Shown here piece by piece: positions 55,622 to 64,000 of a stretch of 64,000 nucleotides of DNA (positions are counted from its first letter, which is position 1; each line of letters starts with the position of its first letter). Origin of the DNA: Flagellimonas aurea (GTDB lineage Bacteria > Bacteroidota > Bacteroidia > Flavobacteriales > Flavobacteriaceae); contig NZ_JAFLNL010000005.1 of the NCBI RefSeq assembly GCF_017313785.1, positions 233,231-297,230 on the forward strand. Direction: 5' to 3'. The notes under the pieces were generated by a model that worked only from the letters and a program-made list of their open reading frames with translations, was not told the origin of the DNA and made no database searches. The position numbers were made by a program, and so were the translations under genes.

Positions 55622-56767
55622 ATGGTCATAAAACAAAAGGTATATCTTTCTTTGGGAAGCAACGTGGGAAATCGCCATGCCAACCTCCAAAAAGCCATTT
55701 TCCGTATCCAGCAGAGGGTGGGTTCCATATTGGGCATATCTTCGGTATACGAGAACCCGGCCATTGGATTTGAGGGCGATGATTTCCTGAACATAGCAAT
55801 TTCCCTGCTGACTCCATTGCATCCAAAGGAATTGTTGGAGAATCTCTTACAGATTGAGCAGGATTTTGGGAGAGTGCGTTCCATTGGTGGCGGTTATAGT
55901 TCGCGAACGTTGGATATTGATATCATCTACTACGGAAACGAAGTCATCCAAAATGAAGATTTGGTGGTTCCCCACCCACAGATGCAGCACAGGAACTTTG
56001 TTTTGAAGCCTTTGGCCGACATTGCTCCCCAATTTTACCACCCCGTACTTTATAAGGACACGAGAAACCTGTTACAGGAATGCAGGGACAAAACGAGCCT
56101 CACCAAGGTCAAATACCAGCTTTTCAAGGATAGGGCCGGACTGTTTTCGCAGTTACAGTTTATCGCCATTGAAGGAAATATTGGTGCTGGAAAAACCACC
56201 TTGTCCAAAATGATCTCCGAGGATTTTAATGCCAAACTGGTATTGGAACGTTTTGCGGACAACCCTTTTCTTCCCAAGTTTTATGAGGATCAGTCGAGGT
56301 ACGCATTTCCATTGGAAATGTCGTTTTTGGCGGACAGGTACCAACAATTTATGGACGATACCTCGCAATTTGATCTCTTTAAAAATTTTATGGTGAGCGA
56401 CTACGATATTTTCAAATCGCTCATTTTTGCCAAAGTGACCCTTCAAAACGAAGAATTCAATCTATACCGAAAGGTTTTCAATTTTATGTACAAGGAGGTA
56501 AAAAAGCCGGATATTTACCTTTATCTCTATCAAAATACGGAACGATTGCTGGCAAACATTAAAAAAAGAGGGCGCGATTATGAGCAGAACATCGATCCGG
56601 CCTACCTCGAGAGAATCAACCGGGGATATATGGACTTCATCAAGGGCCATCCCAGTCAGAACAGTGTGATCCTGGATATGGAAAACCTCGATTTTGTGAA
56701 TAATCCGGCCGATTATGAATTCATTTTGCAAAGGCTCGAAGACAATATGCTTTCATCAAACATTTAA
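55622..56767 (+). CDS. FolK-deoxynucleoside kinase fusion protein
   Basis: 381 aa. Residues 1-~160 are HPPK (FolK): YLSLGSNVGNRHANL (8-22), FGRVRSIGGGYSSRTLDIDIIYYG (82-105) and VVPHPQMQHRNFVLKPLADI (115-134). Residues ~178-381 are a deoxynucleoside kinase: P-loop EGNIGAGKTT (184-193), YDIFKSLIFAKVTL in place of the usual DR motif region and IKKRGRDYEQNIDPAYL lid. The first half pyrophosphorylates 6-hydroxymethyl-dihydropterin for folate; the second half would phosphorylate deoxynucleosides. I saw no stop between halves. Confidence 0.92.
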   Translation: MVIKQKVYLSLGSNVGNRHANLQKAIFRIQQRVGSILGISSVYENPAIGFEGDDFLNIAISLLTPLHPKELLENLLQIEQDFGRVRSIGGGYSSRTLDIDIIYYGNEVIQNEDLVVPHPQMQHRNFVLKPLADIAPQFYHPVLYKDTRNLLQECRDKTSLTKVKYQLFKDRAGLFSQLQFIAIEGNIGAGKTTLSKMISEDFNAKLVLERFADNPFLPKFYEDQSRYAFPLEMSFLADRYQQFMDDTSQFDLFKNFMVSDYDIFKSLIFAKVTLQNEEFNLYRKVFNFMYKEVKKPDIYLYLYQNTERLLANIKKRGRDYEQNIDPAYLERINRGYMDFIKGHPSQNSVILDMENLDFVNNPADYEFILQRLEDNMLSSNI

Positions 56768-56859
56768 GAGAATTTTTGGAAAATGTTTGGATATAACGAA
56801 TGGTTTTATTTTATTAGCATCCTCTAAAAGAGAAACTAACTAACTCAGACTTTATATAC

Positions 56860-56878
56860 GGCCCTGTTTTTCAGGGCC
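56860..56878 (+). terminator. Terminator of the folK-dNK gene
   Basis: GGCCCTG TTTTT CAGGGCC stem followed by ATTTTTATTTTT. It ends just before the convergent TrmH stop. Confidence 0.88.
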
Positions 56879-56882
56879 ATTT

Positions 56883-57422
56883 TTATTTTTGAGCGTTTTG
56901 TTTGCACCAAATGTCCCATACCACTACCCCTGCACTTACCGAAATGTTCAACGAATGCTTGGTTCCGAACTGTGGAATCTCCAGAACAGTATCGCTGGCC
57001 GAAACCACTTCCTGTGACACTCCCTTCACCTCATTTCCAAATATCAATGCCACGGTTTTCTTTGAATCCACTTGATAATCATTCAGCATAACGGCATTTT
57101 CAGCCTGTTCCACCGAGACTATTTGCACGCTATCGGCTTTTAATTCCTCAACCAATTTCAAAGTGTCTTTTCGGTATTCCCACTCCACACTTTCAGTGGC
57201 GCCCAAAGCCGTTTTACGGATATCCTTATGCGGAGGAGTGGCCGTGATGCCGCAGAGATATATTTTTTGAATCAGAAAAGCATCAGCAGTCCGAAATACA
57301 GATCCAATATTGTTCAAACTGCGAACATTGTCCAAAATAATGAGGATGGATGATTTTTCAGCTTCCTTAAAACTGTCCACATCCAATCGGTCTAGCTCGC
57401 TATTTTCAAGTTTTCGGTTCAT
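56883..57422 (-). CDS. TrmH-family (SpoU) RNA methyltransferase
   Basis: 179 aa. Three SPOUT motifs: LDNVRSLNNIGSVFRTADA, ALIFGNEVKGVS and IPQFGTKHSLNISVSAGVVVWD. Transfers a methyl group from SAM, probably to a tRNA or rRNA ribose; the target is unknown. Divergent from mutS with about 108 bp between. Confidence 0.93.
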   Translation of the reverse strand: MNRKLENSELDRLDVDSFKEAEKSSILIILDNVRSLNNIGSVFRTADAFLIQKIYLCGITATPPHKDIRKTALGATESVEWEYRKDTLKLVEELKADSVQIVSVEQAENAVMLNDYQVDSKKTVALIFGNEVKGVSQEVVSASDTVLEIPQFGTKHSLNISVSAGVVVWDIWCKQNAQK

Positions 57423-57530
57423 TTTTTAAACATTGGGGTAAAAATATCAACAAAAATTTTTGATGGTCGGTGAAAACAATATATTCGTTTCCATCCCAAT
57501 TTTGGGCAAAAATAACAGAATTAAATCGCT

Positions 57531-60152
57531 TTGGCAGCCAATAAAAAGAACAAGAAAGTAACCCCGTTAATGCAACAGTACAATGCCATCAAGGTAAAAC
57601 ATCCTGATGCTTTGTTGCTGTTCCGCGTAGGAGACTTTTATGAGACCTTTGGGGAAGATGCGGTGAAGGCCGCCAAAATATTGGGCATTATCCTTACCCA
57701 CCGGAACAATGGAGGCGATAAGACGGAGTTGGCAGGGTTTCCACACCATTCGTTGAACACCTATTTGCCCAAATTGGTAAAGGCGGGGCAACGCGTGGCC
57801 ATTTGCGACCAGCTGGAAGACCCCAAGCAGACGAAAAGCATTGTAAAACGGGGCGTGACCGAATTGGTAACCCCAGGCGTTGCCCTAAACGATGACATCC
57901 TTTCTGCCAAGAGCAACAACTTTTTGTGTGCCGTACATTTTGGACGCAACAAATTGGGAGTGTCCTTTTTGGATATTTCCACAGGGGAATACTTGACCTC
58001 AGAAGGGTCAACAGAACAAGTGGACAAATTGCTCCAGAATTTTTCACCAAATGAAGTTTTGGTCTCCAAAAGCCACCGAAAGGATTTTGTGGAGTGCTTT
58101 GGCAATCAGTTCCACAGTTTCTTTTTAGAGGATTGGATTTTTCAGGAAGATTATGCACAAGAGAGTCTGAACCATCATTTTGGGACAAAAACCCTAAAGG
58201 GTTTTGGCATAGAACACCTCACCCATGGCATCATTGCCTCGGGCGCCGTGCTGCACTACCTGTCGGAAACACAGCACAGCCGACTACAACATATCAATAA
58301 AATACAGCGCATTGCCGAGGAGGAATACGTTTGGATGGACCGTTTTACCATCAGGAACTTAGAGCTTTATCATTCCTCGCACCAAAATGCGGTAACCTTG
58401 TTGGACATTATCGACAAGACCATTTCGCCCATGGGCGGACGCTTGCTGAAAAGATGGCTGGCACTTCCGCTGAAAAATGTGGAAAAAATCCAACAAAGGC
58501 ATCAGGTGGTATCCCATTTAAAAAATGAAGGTGAACAGCTGAACAAGATTCAGGGATACATCAAACAGATGGGCGACTTGGAACGATTGATTTCCAAATT
58601 GGCCACGGGAAAAATCAACCCGAAAGAAGTAGTTCAACTTAAAAATTCGTTGGAGGCCGTCGTACCCATCAAGCAATTGGCCCAAAACAGCACTAATTAC
58701 TCCCTAAAAAATATCGGCGAGCGTTTAAACGATTGTGATGCACTCCGTTCCAAAATAAAAGAAGTCCTCAATGAAGAAGCTCCGGTGAACATTGCCAAAG
58801 GCAACACCATTGCAGAGGGCTATTCCGAAGAATTGGATGAGCTCCGTGGCCTCGCATTTTCCGGCAAAGATTATTTGGACAAAATGTTGGAGCGAGAGAC
58901 CAAAGAAACGGGCATTACGTCTTTAAAAATAGCTTCCAACAATGTGTTCGGTTATTACATTGAGGTCCGGAACACACACAAAGATAAAGTCCCGGAAACT
59001 TGGATACGCAAGCAGACCCTGGTCAATGCGGAGCGTTATATTACAGAGGAACTGAAGGAGTACGAATCCAAGATTTTGGGTGCCGAGGAACGCATTTTTC
59101 AATTGGAACAGCAACTTTTTGAACAGTTGCTCGTCTGGATGCAGGAATACATTAGCCCCGTACAGCTCAATGCACACTTGATCGCACAATTGGACTGCCT
59201 TTGCGGATTTGCCCAACTGGCGAAAGAAAACAACTATGTGGAACCCGTAATCAACGATTCCACCAATATCGATATAAAGGAAGGAAGGCACCCGGTTATC
59301 GAAAAGCAGTTGCCGATTGGTGATGCCTATGTGACGAACGATGTGTTCTTGGACCGGGAAGAGCAACAGATCATTATGATCACCGGACCCAATATGAGCG
59401 GTAAGTCGGCCTTGTTGCGACAAACTGCATTGATTGTCCTGTTGGCGCAAATGGGCAGTTTTGTACCTGCAACAGAGGCCAATTTGGGCGTAGTGGACAA
59501 AATATTCACACGGGTCGGAGCGAGTGACAACATTTCGATGGGCGAATCTACCTTTATGGTGGAAATGAACGAGACGGCCTCTATCCTCAACAACCTTTCG
59601 GAACGCAGTTTAGTGCTACTTGATGAAATTGGTCGTGGGACTAGCACGTATGATGGGATTTCGATTGCCTGGGCCATTTCGGAATACCTGCATGAGCACC
59701 CGGCCAAGGCAAAGACCTTGTTCGCTACACACTACCACGAGCTCAACGACATGACCAATACGTTTTCGCGCATCAAAAACTACAATGTTTCCATAAAGGA
59801 ACTGGAGGACAACGTCCTTTTCTTACGGAAATTGGTTCCCGGTGGAAGTGAACATAGTTTCGGAATCCATGTGGCCAAAATGGCGGGAATGCCACAGCAG
59901 GTCATCCAGAAAGCGAACAAAATCCTTAAAAAACTGGAAAAATCGCATGCTAGTGAAGAGGTGAGTGACAAACTTCAGGCTTCCCAGAACGAAATGCAAT
60001 TGAGTTTTTTCAATTTGGATGATCCTTTGCTCGAAGAAATCAAGGAGGAAATTTTGCATTTGGACATTGATACCCTGACACCTGTGGAAGCTTTGATGAA
60101 ATTGAACGAGATCAAAAGACTGCTGGGAAAAAAGAAAAAGGCTTCTTCCTAA
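57531..60152 (+). CDS. mutS: DNA mismatch repair protein MutS
   Basis: 873 aa. Mismatch-binding Phe-x-Glu in [16 protein letters not shown] (about 27-42), Walker [16 protein letters not shown], Walker [16 protein letters not shown] and FATHYHEL complete the ATPase. The frame starts with TTG: an in-frame TAA at 57522-57524 rules out any earlier start, and the next ATG would remove conserved [10 protein letters not shown]. Recognises mispairs and recruits MutL. Confidence 0.97.
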   Translation: MAANKKNKKVTPLMQQYNAIKVKHPDALLLFRVGDFYETFGEDAVKAAKILGIILTHRNNGGDKTELAGFPHHSLNTYLPKLVKAGQRVAICDQLEDPKQTKSIVKRGVTELVTPGVALNDDILSAKSNNFLCAVHFGRNKLGVSFLDISTGEYLTSEGSTEQVDKLLQNFSPNEVLVSKSHRKDFVECFGNQFHSFFLEDWIFQEDYAQESLNHHFGTKTLKGFGIEHLTHGIIASGAVLHYLSETQHSRLQHINKIQRIAEEEYVWMDRFTIRNLELYHSSHQNAVTLLDIIDKTISPMGGRLLKRWLALPLKNVEKIQQRHQVVSHLKNEGEQLNKIQGYIKQMGDLERLISKLATGKINPKEVVQLKNSLEAVVPIKQLAQNSTNYSLKNIGERLNDCDALRSKIKEVLNEEAPVNIAKGNTIAEGYSEELDELRGLAFSGKDYLDKMLERETKETGITSLKIASNNVFGYYIEVRNTHKDKVPETWIRKQTLVNAERYITEELKEYESKILGAEERIFQLEQQLFEQLLVWMQEYISPVQLNAHLIAQLDCLCGFAQLAKENNYVEPVINDSTNIDIKEGRHPVIEKQLPIGDAYVTNDVFLDREEQQIIMITGPNMSGKSALLRQTALIVLLAQMGSFVPATEANLGVVDKIFTRVGASDNISMGESTFMVEMNETASILNNLSERSLVLLDEIGRGTSTYDGISIAWAISEYLHEHPAKAKTLFATHYHELNDMTNTFSRIKNYNVSIKELEDNVLFLRKLVPGGSEHSFGIHVAKMAGMPQQVIQKANKILKKLEKSHASEEVSDKLQASQNEMQLSFFNLDDPLLEEIKEEILHLDIDTLTPVEALMKLNEIKRLLGKKKKASS

Positions 60153-60182
60153 AAAAATTCTTTTATTTTAATAGAAATATTA

Positions 60183-60190
60183 TAAATTTG
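60183..60190 (+). promoter_or_regulatory. -7 element of the tRNA promoter
   Basis: TAAATTTG matches TAnnTTTG, about 37 bp before the tRNA-Gly gene. Confidence 0.5.
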
Positions 60191-60227
60191 CATCCGCGCT
60201 TGGAAAAAGTGCAGCGTTCTTTAAAAT

Positions 60228-60300
60228 GCGAAAATAGCTCAGTTGGTAGAGCATCACCTTGCCAAGGTGGAGGTCGCGGGTTCGAATCCCGTTTTTCGCT
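60228..60300 (+). tRNA. tRNA-Gly (anticodon GCC)
   Basis: Full cloverleaf: acceptor GCGAAAA / TTTTCGC, D-arm GCTCAGTTGGTAGAGC, anticodon arm CACCTTGCCAAGGTG with loop TTGCCAA, T-arm GCGGGTTCGAATCCCGT, discriminator T. No CCA encoded. Confidence 0.97.
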
Positions 60301-60308
60301 CAACGTCG

Positions 60309-60342
60309 ACTCCGCTCAGTCACCACGGGTGGAGTTTTTTTT
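60309..60342 (+). terminator. Terminator between the two tRNA genes
   Basis: ACTCC and GGAGT pair with inner CACC/GGTG, followed by a run of ten T. It suggests the two tRNAs may be transcribed separately, or partly so. Confidence 0.7.
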
Positions 60343-60357
60343 TTACATACAAGTCCT

Positions 60358-60442
60358 GCTCGAGTGGTGGAATTGGTAGACACGCCGGACTTAAAATCCT
60401 GTGGGCATTATGCCCGTGCGGGTTCAAGTCCCGCCTCGAGTA
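60358..60442 (+). tRNA. tRNA-Leu (anticodon TAA)
   Basis: Class II tRNA of 85 nt. Acceptor GCTCGAG / CTCGAGT (terminal G-T pair), D-arm GTGGTGGAATTGGTAGACAC, anticodon loop CTTAAAA, long variable arm TGGGCATTATGCCC, T-arm GCGGGTTCAAGTCCCGC, discriminator A. Confidence 0.97.
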
Positions 60443-60452
60443 CAGAAAAACT

Positions 60453-60480
60453 CCGTAAACTATATGTTTATGGGGTTTTT
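60453..60480 (+). terminator. Terminator after tRNA-Leu
   Basis: CCGTAAAC / GTTTATGG stem (one G-T pair), loop TATAT, then GGTTTTTT. The remaining 90 bp to the next gene hold nothing clear. Confidence 0.8.
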
Positions 60481-60573
60481 TGTTGCAATACAGTCAACAA
60501 TTGAAGCTTTTCCAATAATGCCTATTTGAACTATCTGCTAAATTGCGTTTGATTAATTGATCAAATACATTTT

Positions 60574-61476
60574 TTGAAAGAGGGCCATACATATTCCGAA
60601 CGCTTTAAACTTAAAGATTTCCCCCACCTTTTTCTGGACACCTTTAAGGCTTGGAGCAAAGCCAACCCATGGCGATTGAGCGCTGTGGTCGCCTACTACG
60701 CCGTTCTATCACTTCCGGCTCTGTTGGTGATCATAATCAATGTGGTCGGATCTATTTGGGGAGTGGATATTGTTGAAGGTCGTTTGACCAACGAGTTTTC
60801 TATTGCCCTTGGACCTAATGCGGCCCAAACCATTCAAGATATTATTCAGGACACCCAAAACAAGGATAAAAATTTAATCTCTACAATTATTGGTATCTCT
60901 ACCTTACTTTTTGGTGCCACGGGGGTGTTCTACCAACTAAAAATATCGCTGAACAAGATATGGCGTATTTCCGGATCGCCTGGATTTAATTTTTGGAAAT
61001 TGGTTACAGAACGGGCCAAGAGTTTTGCCTTTATTCTGGTAATCGGATTCTTACTGCTTATCAGCTTTATCATAACCGCCGCCATAACAGCCCTCAATGA
61101 TTACCTAAAAAGTTTTATTTCCGAAGCGGCCGTATACCTCGCATACTTGGTGGATATCATATCATCCTTAGGTATAATCACCGTAATGTTTGCTCTTATG
61201 TTCAAGTTCCTGCCCGATGCCAAGATAAAATGGCGAGCGGTTTGGTTCGGAGCATTGATTACCGCCATTTTATTTGTGATAGGTAAGTTTCTGTTGGGCC
61301 TCTATTTTGGAGAGGCAAATCCTGGTTCCACCTATGGCGCTGCAGGCGCAATTGTTCTGGTTCTCCTATGGGTTTCTTATTCCTGTATGATTTTATTCTT
61401 CGGAGCTCAGTTTACCTATATCTACGCGAAAAAGTACAATATCCTTTTTATTCCTTACAATGAATTGGACAAGTAG
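60574..61476 (+). CDS. YihY/virulence factor BrkB family membrane protein
   Basis: 300 aa, six hydrophobic segments. WRLSAVVAYYAVLSLPALLVI, TLLFGATGVFYQLKISLNKIWRI and GSTYGAAGAIVLVLLWVSYSCMILFFGAQFTYIYA are family patterns. The frame begins at a TTG: an in-frame stop lies upstream and the next Met is far inside, so TTG or ATT must be used. Function unknown; an early link with RNase BN was withdrawn in the field. Confidence 0.88.
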   Translation: MKEGHTYSERFKLKDFPHLFLDTFKAWSKANPWRLSAVVAYYAVLSLPALLVIIINVVGSIWGVDIVEGRLTNEFSIALGPNAAQTIQDIIQDTQNKDKNLISTIIGISTLLFGATGVFYQLKISLNKIWRISGSPGFNFWKLVTERAKSFAFILVIGFLLLISFIITAAITALNDYLKSFISEAAVYLAYLVDIISSLGIITVMFALMFKFLPDAKIKWRAVWFGALITAILFVIGKFLLGLYFGEANPGSTYGAAGAIVLVLLWVSYSCMILFFGAQFTYIYAKKYNILFIPYNELDK

Positions 61477-61490
61477 GACAGGTCCCCCTT

Positions 61491-62804
61491 TTACTTTCGT
61501 TTTCCTTCAACCACAATCCCCTTCCAGCCCATTAGGGCATCATAGGTTCCCGATTCATTTTTAATAAACTCGAAAGACTCGGCCGCCTTGGGGTCTTCAA
61601 AAAAAACAACAGGACTTTCCGCTTTCAACTCTCCTACTTTTTCATCTTCCTGTAAGACAATCAGGTGGTCACCCTCGACCTTGATCTCCAAAACCAACCC
61701 ATCAAAATCGGCAAAAACATAGGCCCCTTCATATTGTTGGAGCACTTCTTTTTCCAAAATGATTGACTTTCTATTAATTTCCTTAGGATAATCCACGGGT
61801 TCTGATTTCATCAACTTGACCATATCATCGATGGTATCAAAAAAGGGCATCCCATCATAATTAGCGAGCAATACAAAATCAAAATGGTTTTCTAAATCAC
61901 TGTACACCTGAGCCCGGATACCTTTGGAACCACCATCTTTTGCAATAACTCCATTTTTATCCTTCAAAAATGAAGCGTATGGTTCCTGCTTGATGTGATC
62001 CATAAATTTTTTGAGGTCCTTGGCCGTTGAAAAAAGACGTGCGCTTCGGAATTCATCTTTCTGTATATTATCAACCGGTTCCAAAGCATCATCTTTAAAC
62101 ACATGATTCTGCGCCATCAGTTTCACTCGATTTTTTTCAACAAAAAAGTGAGCTCCGCTAGAATCCATTCCCAACGGTTCAAAAATTTCGTCGACCACAC
62201 ATTGAGAGAATGATTTTCCATATATTTTAGACACTATACAGTACAATATTTCATACCCAACATTGGAATATTGCACATCCGCCCCAGGTTGAAACAATAG
62301 TTTTTGTTCTGTGGACAATTCCAGTATTTCATCCAATGTCAGTAGGTATTCTTCGCCCTCAAAACCAATCAATTCCCTGGGCAGACCAGACTTATGTTCC
62401 AAGAGCATTTTCAAGGTTATCTCGTTCCCTTTGGAAAAACCATCAAAATATGTATCCAAGGTCTGATCAATGGAAAGCTTTCCTTCCAACTCCAATTGGG
62501 CAACCAAATAATAGGTCATCAATTTGGAAACGGAATGGATATCAAACTGATGATTTGTGGTCACATAGGCCATGTTATTGGGTTGCGCGCTCAAATTATA
62601 CGCCTTATCCAGCAAAAGTGTATCATTCTTATATGCCAGCACTACTCCGTTGAACTTTCGTAATTCCGTTAACTTAGTGAAATAGGTATCCAGTGAATCA
62701 CGGACATACGCTAACTTAGTTGAAACCGTTTTTTCCTTTTGGCTTGAATTTTGACCACAGGCCACGAACATCATCACTCCAAAAATGAACAAAAAATACC
62801 TCAT
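61491..62804 (-). CDS. Serine hydrolase lipoprotein, beta-lactamase fold
   Basis: 437 aa. Lipobox FVAC gives Cys16. Ser91-Lys94 in HSVSKLM forms SxxK, and VQYSNVGYEIL supplies the YxN motif. The C-terminal ~90 residues form a DUF3471-like beta domain. Probably periplasmic, acting on peptides or cell-wall fragments; substrate unknown. Downstream of an AraC regulator on the same strand by 60 bp, so it may be its target. Confidence 0.9.
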   Translation of the reverse strand: MRYFLFIFGVMMFVACGQNSSQKEKTVSTKLAYVRDSLDTYFTKLTELRKFNGVVLAYKNDTLLLDKAYNLSAQPNNMAYVTTNHQFDIHSVSKLMTYYLVAQLELEGKLSIDQTLDTYFDGFSKGNEITLKMLLEHKSGLPRELIGFEGEEYLLTLDEILELSTEQKLLFQPGADVQYSNVGYEILYCIVSKIYGKSFSQCVVDEIFEPLGMDSSGAHFFVEKNRVKLMAQNHVFKDDALEPVDNIQKDEFRSARLFSTAKDLKKFMDHIKQEPYASFLKDKNGVIAKDGGSKGIRAQVYSDLENHFDFVLLANYDGMPFFDTIDDMVKLMKSEPVDYPKEINRKSIILEKEVLQQYEGAYVFADFDGLVLEIKVEGDHLIVLQEDEKVGELKAESPVVFFEDPKAAESFEFIKNESGTYDALMGWKGIVVEGKRK

Positions 62805-62864
62805 GTTTTCCTTTTATGCAAAGAACCTACAACCTACGGTAATTTAATTGTAAAAATGGAAACC

Positions 62865-63665
62865 CTATTGATGGCGCATTAAAAACTCTGGCAGATTATT
62901 GAAAAACTGTTGAGGTGCGACCCCACAAATCTTTTTAAAGTCATTGATGAAATGAGGTTGGTCAAAATAACCATAGTCATAGCTGAGCTCCGTGAGTGAA
63001 ATATCCGGGTTTTTAGCCTTGAATTTGACCAAGTCCAATATACGTACGGTAACGATGAATCTCTTAAGACTGTACATCACTTCTTTTTTAAAGGTTTTAC
63101 CCAAGTATTGCCTGGAACGCTCAAATTGATGGCTTAACTCATTCACGGTAACTTTACCCTGTTTAGCATAGATATATTCACAAATGTCGCGAACCAACGC
63201 CATGGAGGGAGTTGGTTCCATCGTATTCTGAGTCATGAATTCCTCTGCCAAAGAGAATTTTTCGGTCACTTCATTTGTTCTGAAAACTTGTTCATGAAAC
63301 GAAATCAAATTTGCATCGAGATGACTTATATCGACTACTCCGGAGTCTTGTAATGTTGAGAAGAAATAAGCGTTTGCCCATGGCTGTAATTTGATGGTGA
63401 AAAAAGTCAGTGAGTCAGCTGCTTCAATTCGGTATGGAGGTGTTACATCATGAATGGTAAAAATCCTGCTGTCAATTGGAGTACAATTATGATCACGGCC
63501 GAAATGAAAAACGCCTTTGGTTTCTTTGAAAAACACAAAATCATAACAGCAATCGTCTATAACTGGTATACGGCGATTAGCCTTTTCCTTGCCCAAATGG
63601 ATGTAGTAACATTCCCTAAAAAATGAATCAAAAGGTTCTTGGGGACTGTAGCTGACTACATTCAT
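62865..63665 (-). CDS. AraC-family transcriptional regulator
   Basis: 266 aa. C-terminal HTH_18: VTVNELSHQFERSRQYLGKTFKKEV and SLTELSYDYGYFDQPHFINDFKKICGVAPQQFF. The N-terminal part (about 1-150) is a cupin-like sensor with an acidic, aromatic pattern. Likely controls the adjacent lipoprotein gene and itself; ligand unknown. Confidence 0.92.
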   Translation of the reverse strand: MNVVSYSPQEPFDSFFRECYYIHLGKEKANRRIPVIDDCCYDFVFFKETKGVFHFGRDHNCTPIDSRIFTIHDVTPPYRIEAADSLTFFTIKLQPWANAYFFSTLQDSGVVDISHLDANLISFHEQVFRTNEVTEKFSLAEEFMTQNTMEPTPSMALVRDICEYIYAKQGKVTVNELSHQFERSRQYLGKTFKKEVMYSLKRFIVTVRILDLVKFKAKNPDISLTELSYDYGYFDQPHFINDFKKICGVAPQQFFNNLPEFLMRHQ

Positions 63666-63765
63666 TGGGTATTGAGATTTAGAAAGTTTTTAAGATAATA
63701 ATTGTGGCTCACAATTTTAAAAAACAATCCAAAATAGATATTCATCATATCCTGTTTATTAAAAA

Positions 63766-63786
63766 GCCCGCACTTTTGGTGCGGGC
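63766..63786 (-). terminator. Terminator of the right-edge gene
   Basis: GCCCGCAC / GTGCGGGC stem. On the minus strand it is followed by TTTTTAATAAA, 27 bp past the TAG of the partial gene. Confidence 0.9.
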
Positions 63787-63812
63787 CCTTTACATTTTAT
63801 ATATGTTATCAT

Positions 63813-64000
63813 CTACGTCAACAAATTACCATCCTCGTCCCATTCCGCGATAACGCCGCGTTGGCTCTGGTCCACGCATTTGGCCAGCCATTCCTCGTCG
63901 TAGGCCACACCGTGCTGGTCCAGGACGTCCTGTGGCACCCCGTCCCATACATTGGGCATATTTCCCTTGTAACCGATCTCCTCTATCCCGATCTTGCTCG
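63813..64000 (-). CDS. C-terminal part of an unidentified protein
   Basis: 61 codons from the right edge to TAG at 63815, reading IGIEEIGYKGNMPNVWDGVP, then VAYDEEWLAKCVDQSQRGVI and AEWDEDGNLLT. No family recognised. The DNA is visibly G+C-richer than the rest of the window. Only the end is present. Confidence 0.6.
   Translation of the reverse strand, partial: SKIGIEEIGYKGNMPNVWDGVPQDVLDQHGVAYDEEWLAKCVDQSQRGVIAEWDEDGNLLT

Overview
The window reads as chromosomal DNA of a marine-type member of the Flavobacteriaceae (Bacteroidota), probably close to Allomuricauda/Flagellimonas; the genus is a guess from gene content only. Support for the family comes from DUF5686, DUF6089, DUF6090, 2TM and GH3 proteins, the uppS-bamA-ompH-ompH-murI cluster, lipoproteins with short lipoboxes, near absence of Shine-Dalgarno sequences, and promoters of the Bacteroidota type TAnnTTTG.

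Region 1-8 kb is a sulfur amino acid and SAM block read on the minus strand. A SAM-I riboswitch precedes metY and a fused metX-aspartokinase-homoserine dehydrogenase gene that runs off the left edge. About 4 kb away metK lies behind a second leader that looks like a SAM-II aptamer. 8-22.6 kb is housekeeping: a deoxynucleoside kinase, a PAP2 phosphatase, a serine hydrolase, a TonB protein, a membrane pyrophosphatase beside a soluble pyrophosphatase, a DUF5686 outer-membrane protein, the PDH E1 beta subunit, etfBA, a bifunctional nuclease and a nucleoside transporter. A 28-bp perfect palindrome sits at the etfBA promoter, and its 14-bp core recurs in front of an SGNH lipase-like lipoprotein at 39.5 kb.

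The clearest accessory patch is 23.7-26.0 kb, directly after thyA. It holds a 67-aa orphan protein, the stop-ridden N-terminus of an HNH nuclease gene, a degenerate second copy of the thyA 3' end, an intact HNH (McrA-like) nuclease gene, a small orphan and a ParE/RelE-type toxin-antitoxin pair. A second scar of similar kind follows bamA: a decayed copy of the last ~60 codons of bamA abuts the intact bamA stop codon. Both point to gene-tail recombination, by insertion with target duplication or by xenologous replacement.

27-37.9 kb holds small metabolic genes and then the envelope cluster CBS-nadK-DUF6089-uppS-bamA-ompH-ompH, with murI beyond a terminator. 38-45 kb carries pdxJ-hydrolase, the SGNH lipoprotein, and the proteostasis set tig, clpP, clpX. 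45-57 kb holds GH3, DUF2797, an APC permease, a DUF6090 protein, an AsmA-like protein, a queuosine precursor transporter, SppA, a folK-deoxynucleoside kinase fusion and a TrmH methyltransferase. 57-64 kb has mutS (TTG start), tRNA-Gly, tRNA-Leu, a YihY/BrkB protein, a beta-lactamase-fold lipoprotein behind an AraC regulator, and the C-terminus of an unidentified minus-strand gene at the right edge.

I saw no CRISPR array, rRNA, complete insertion sequence, integrase or prophage.
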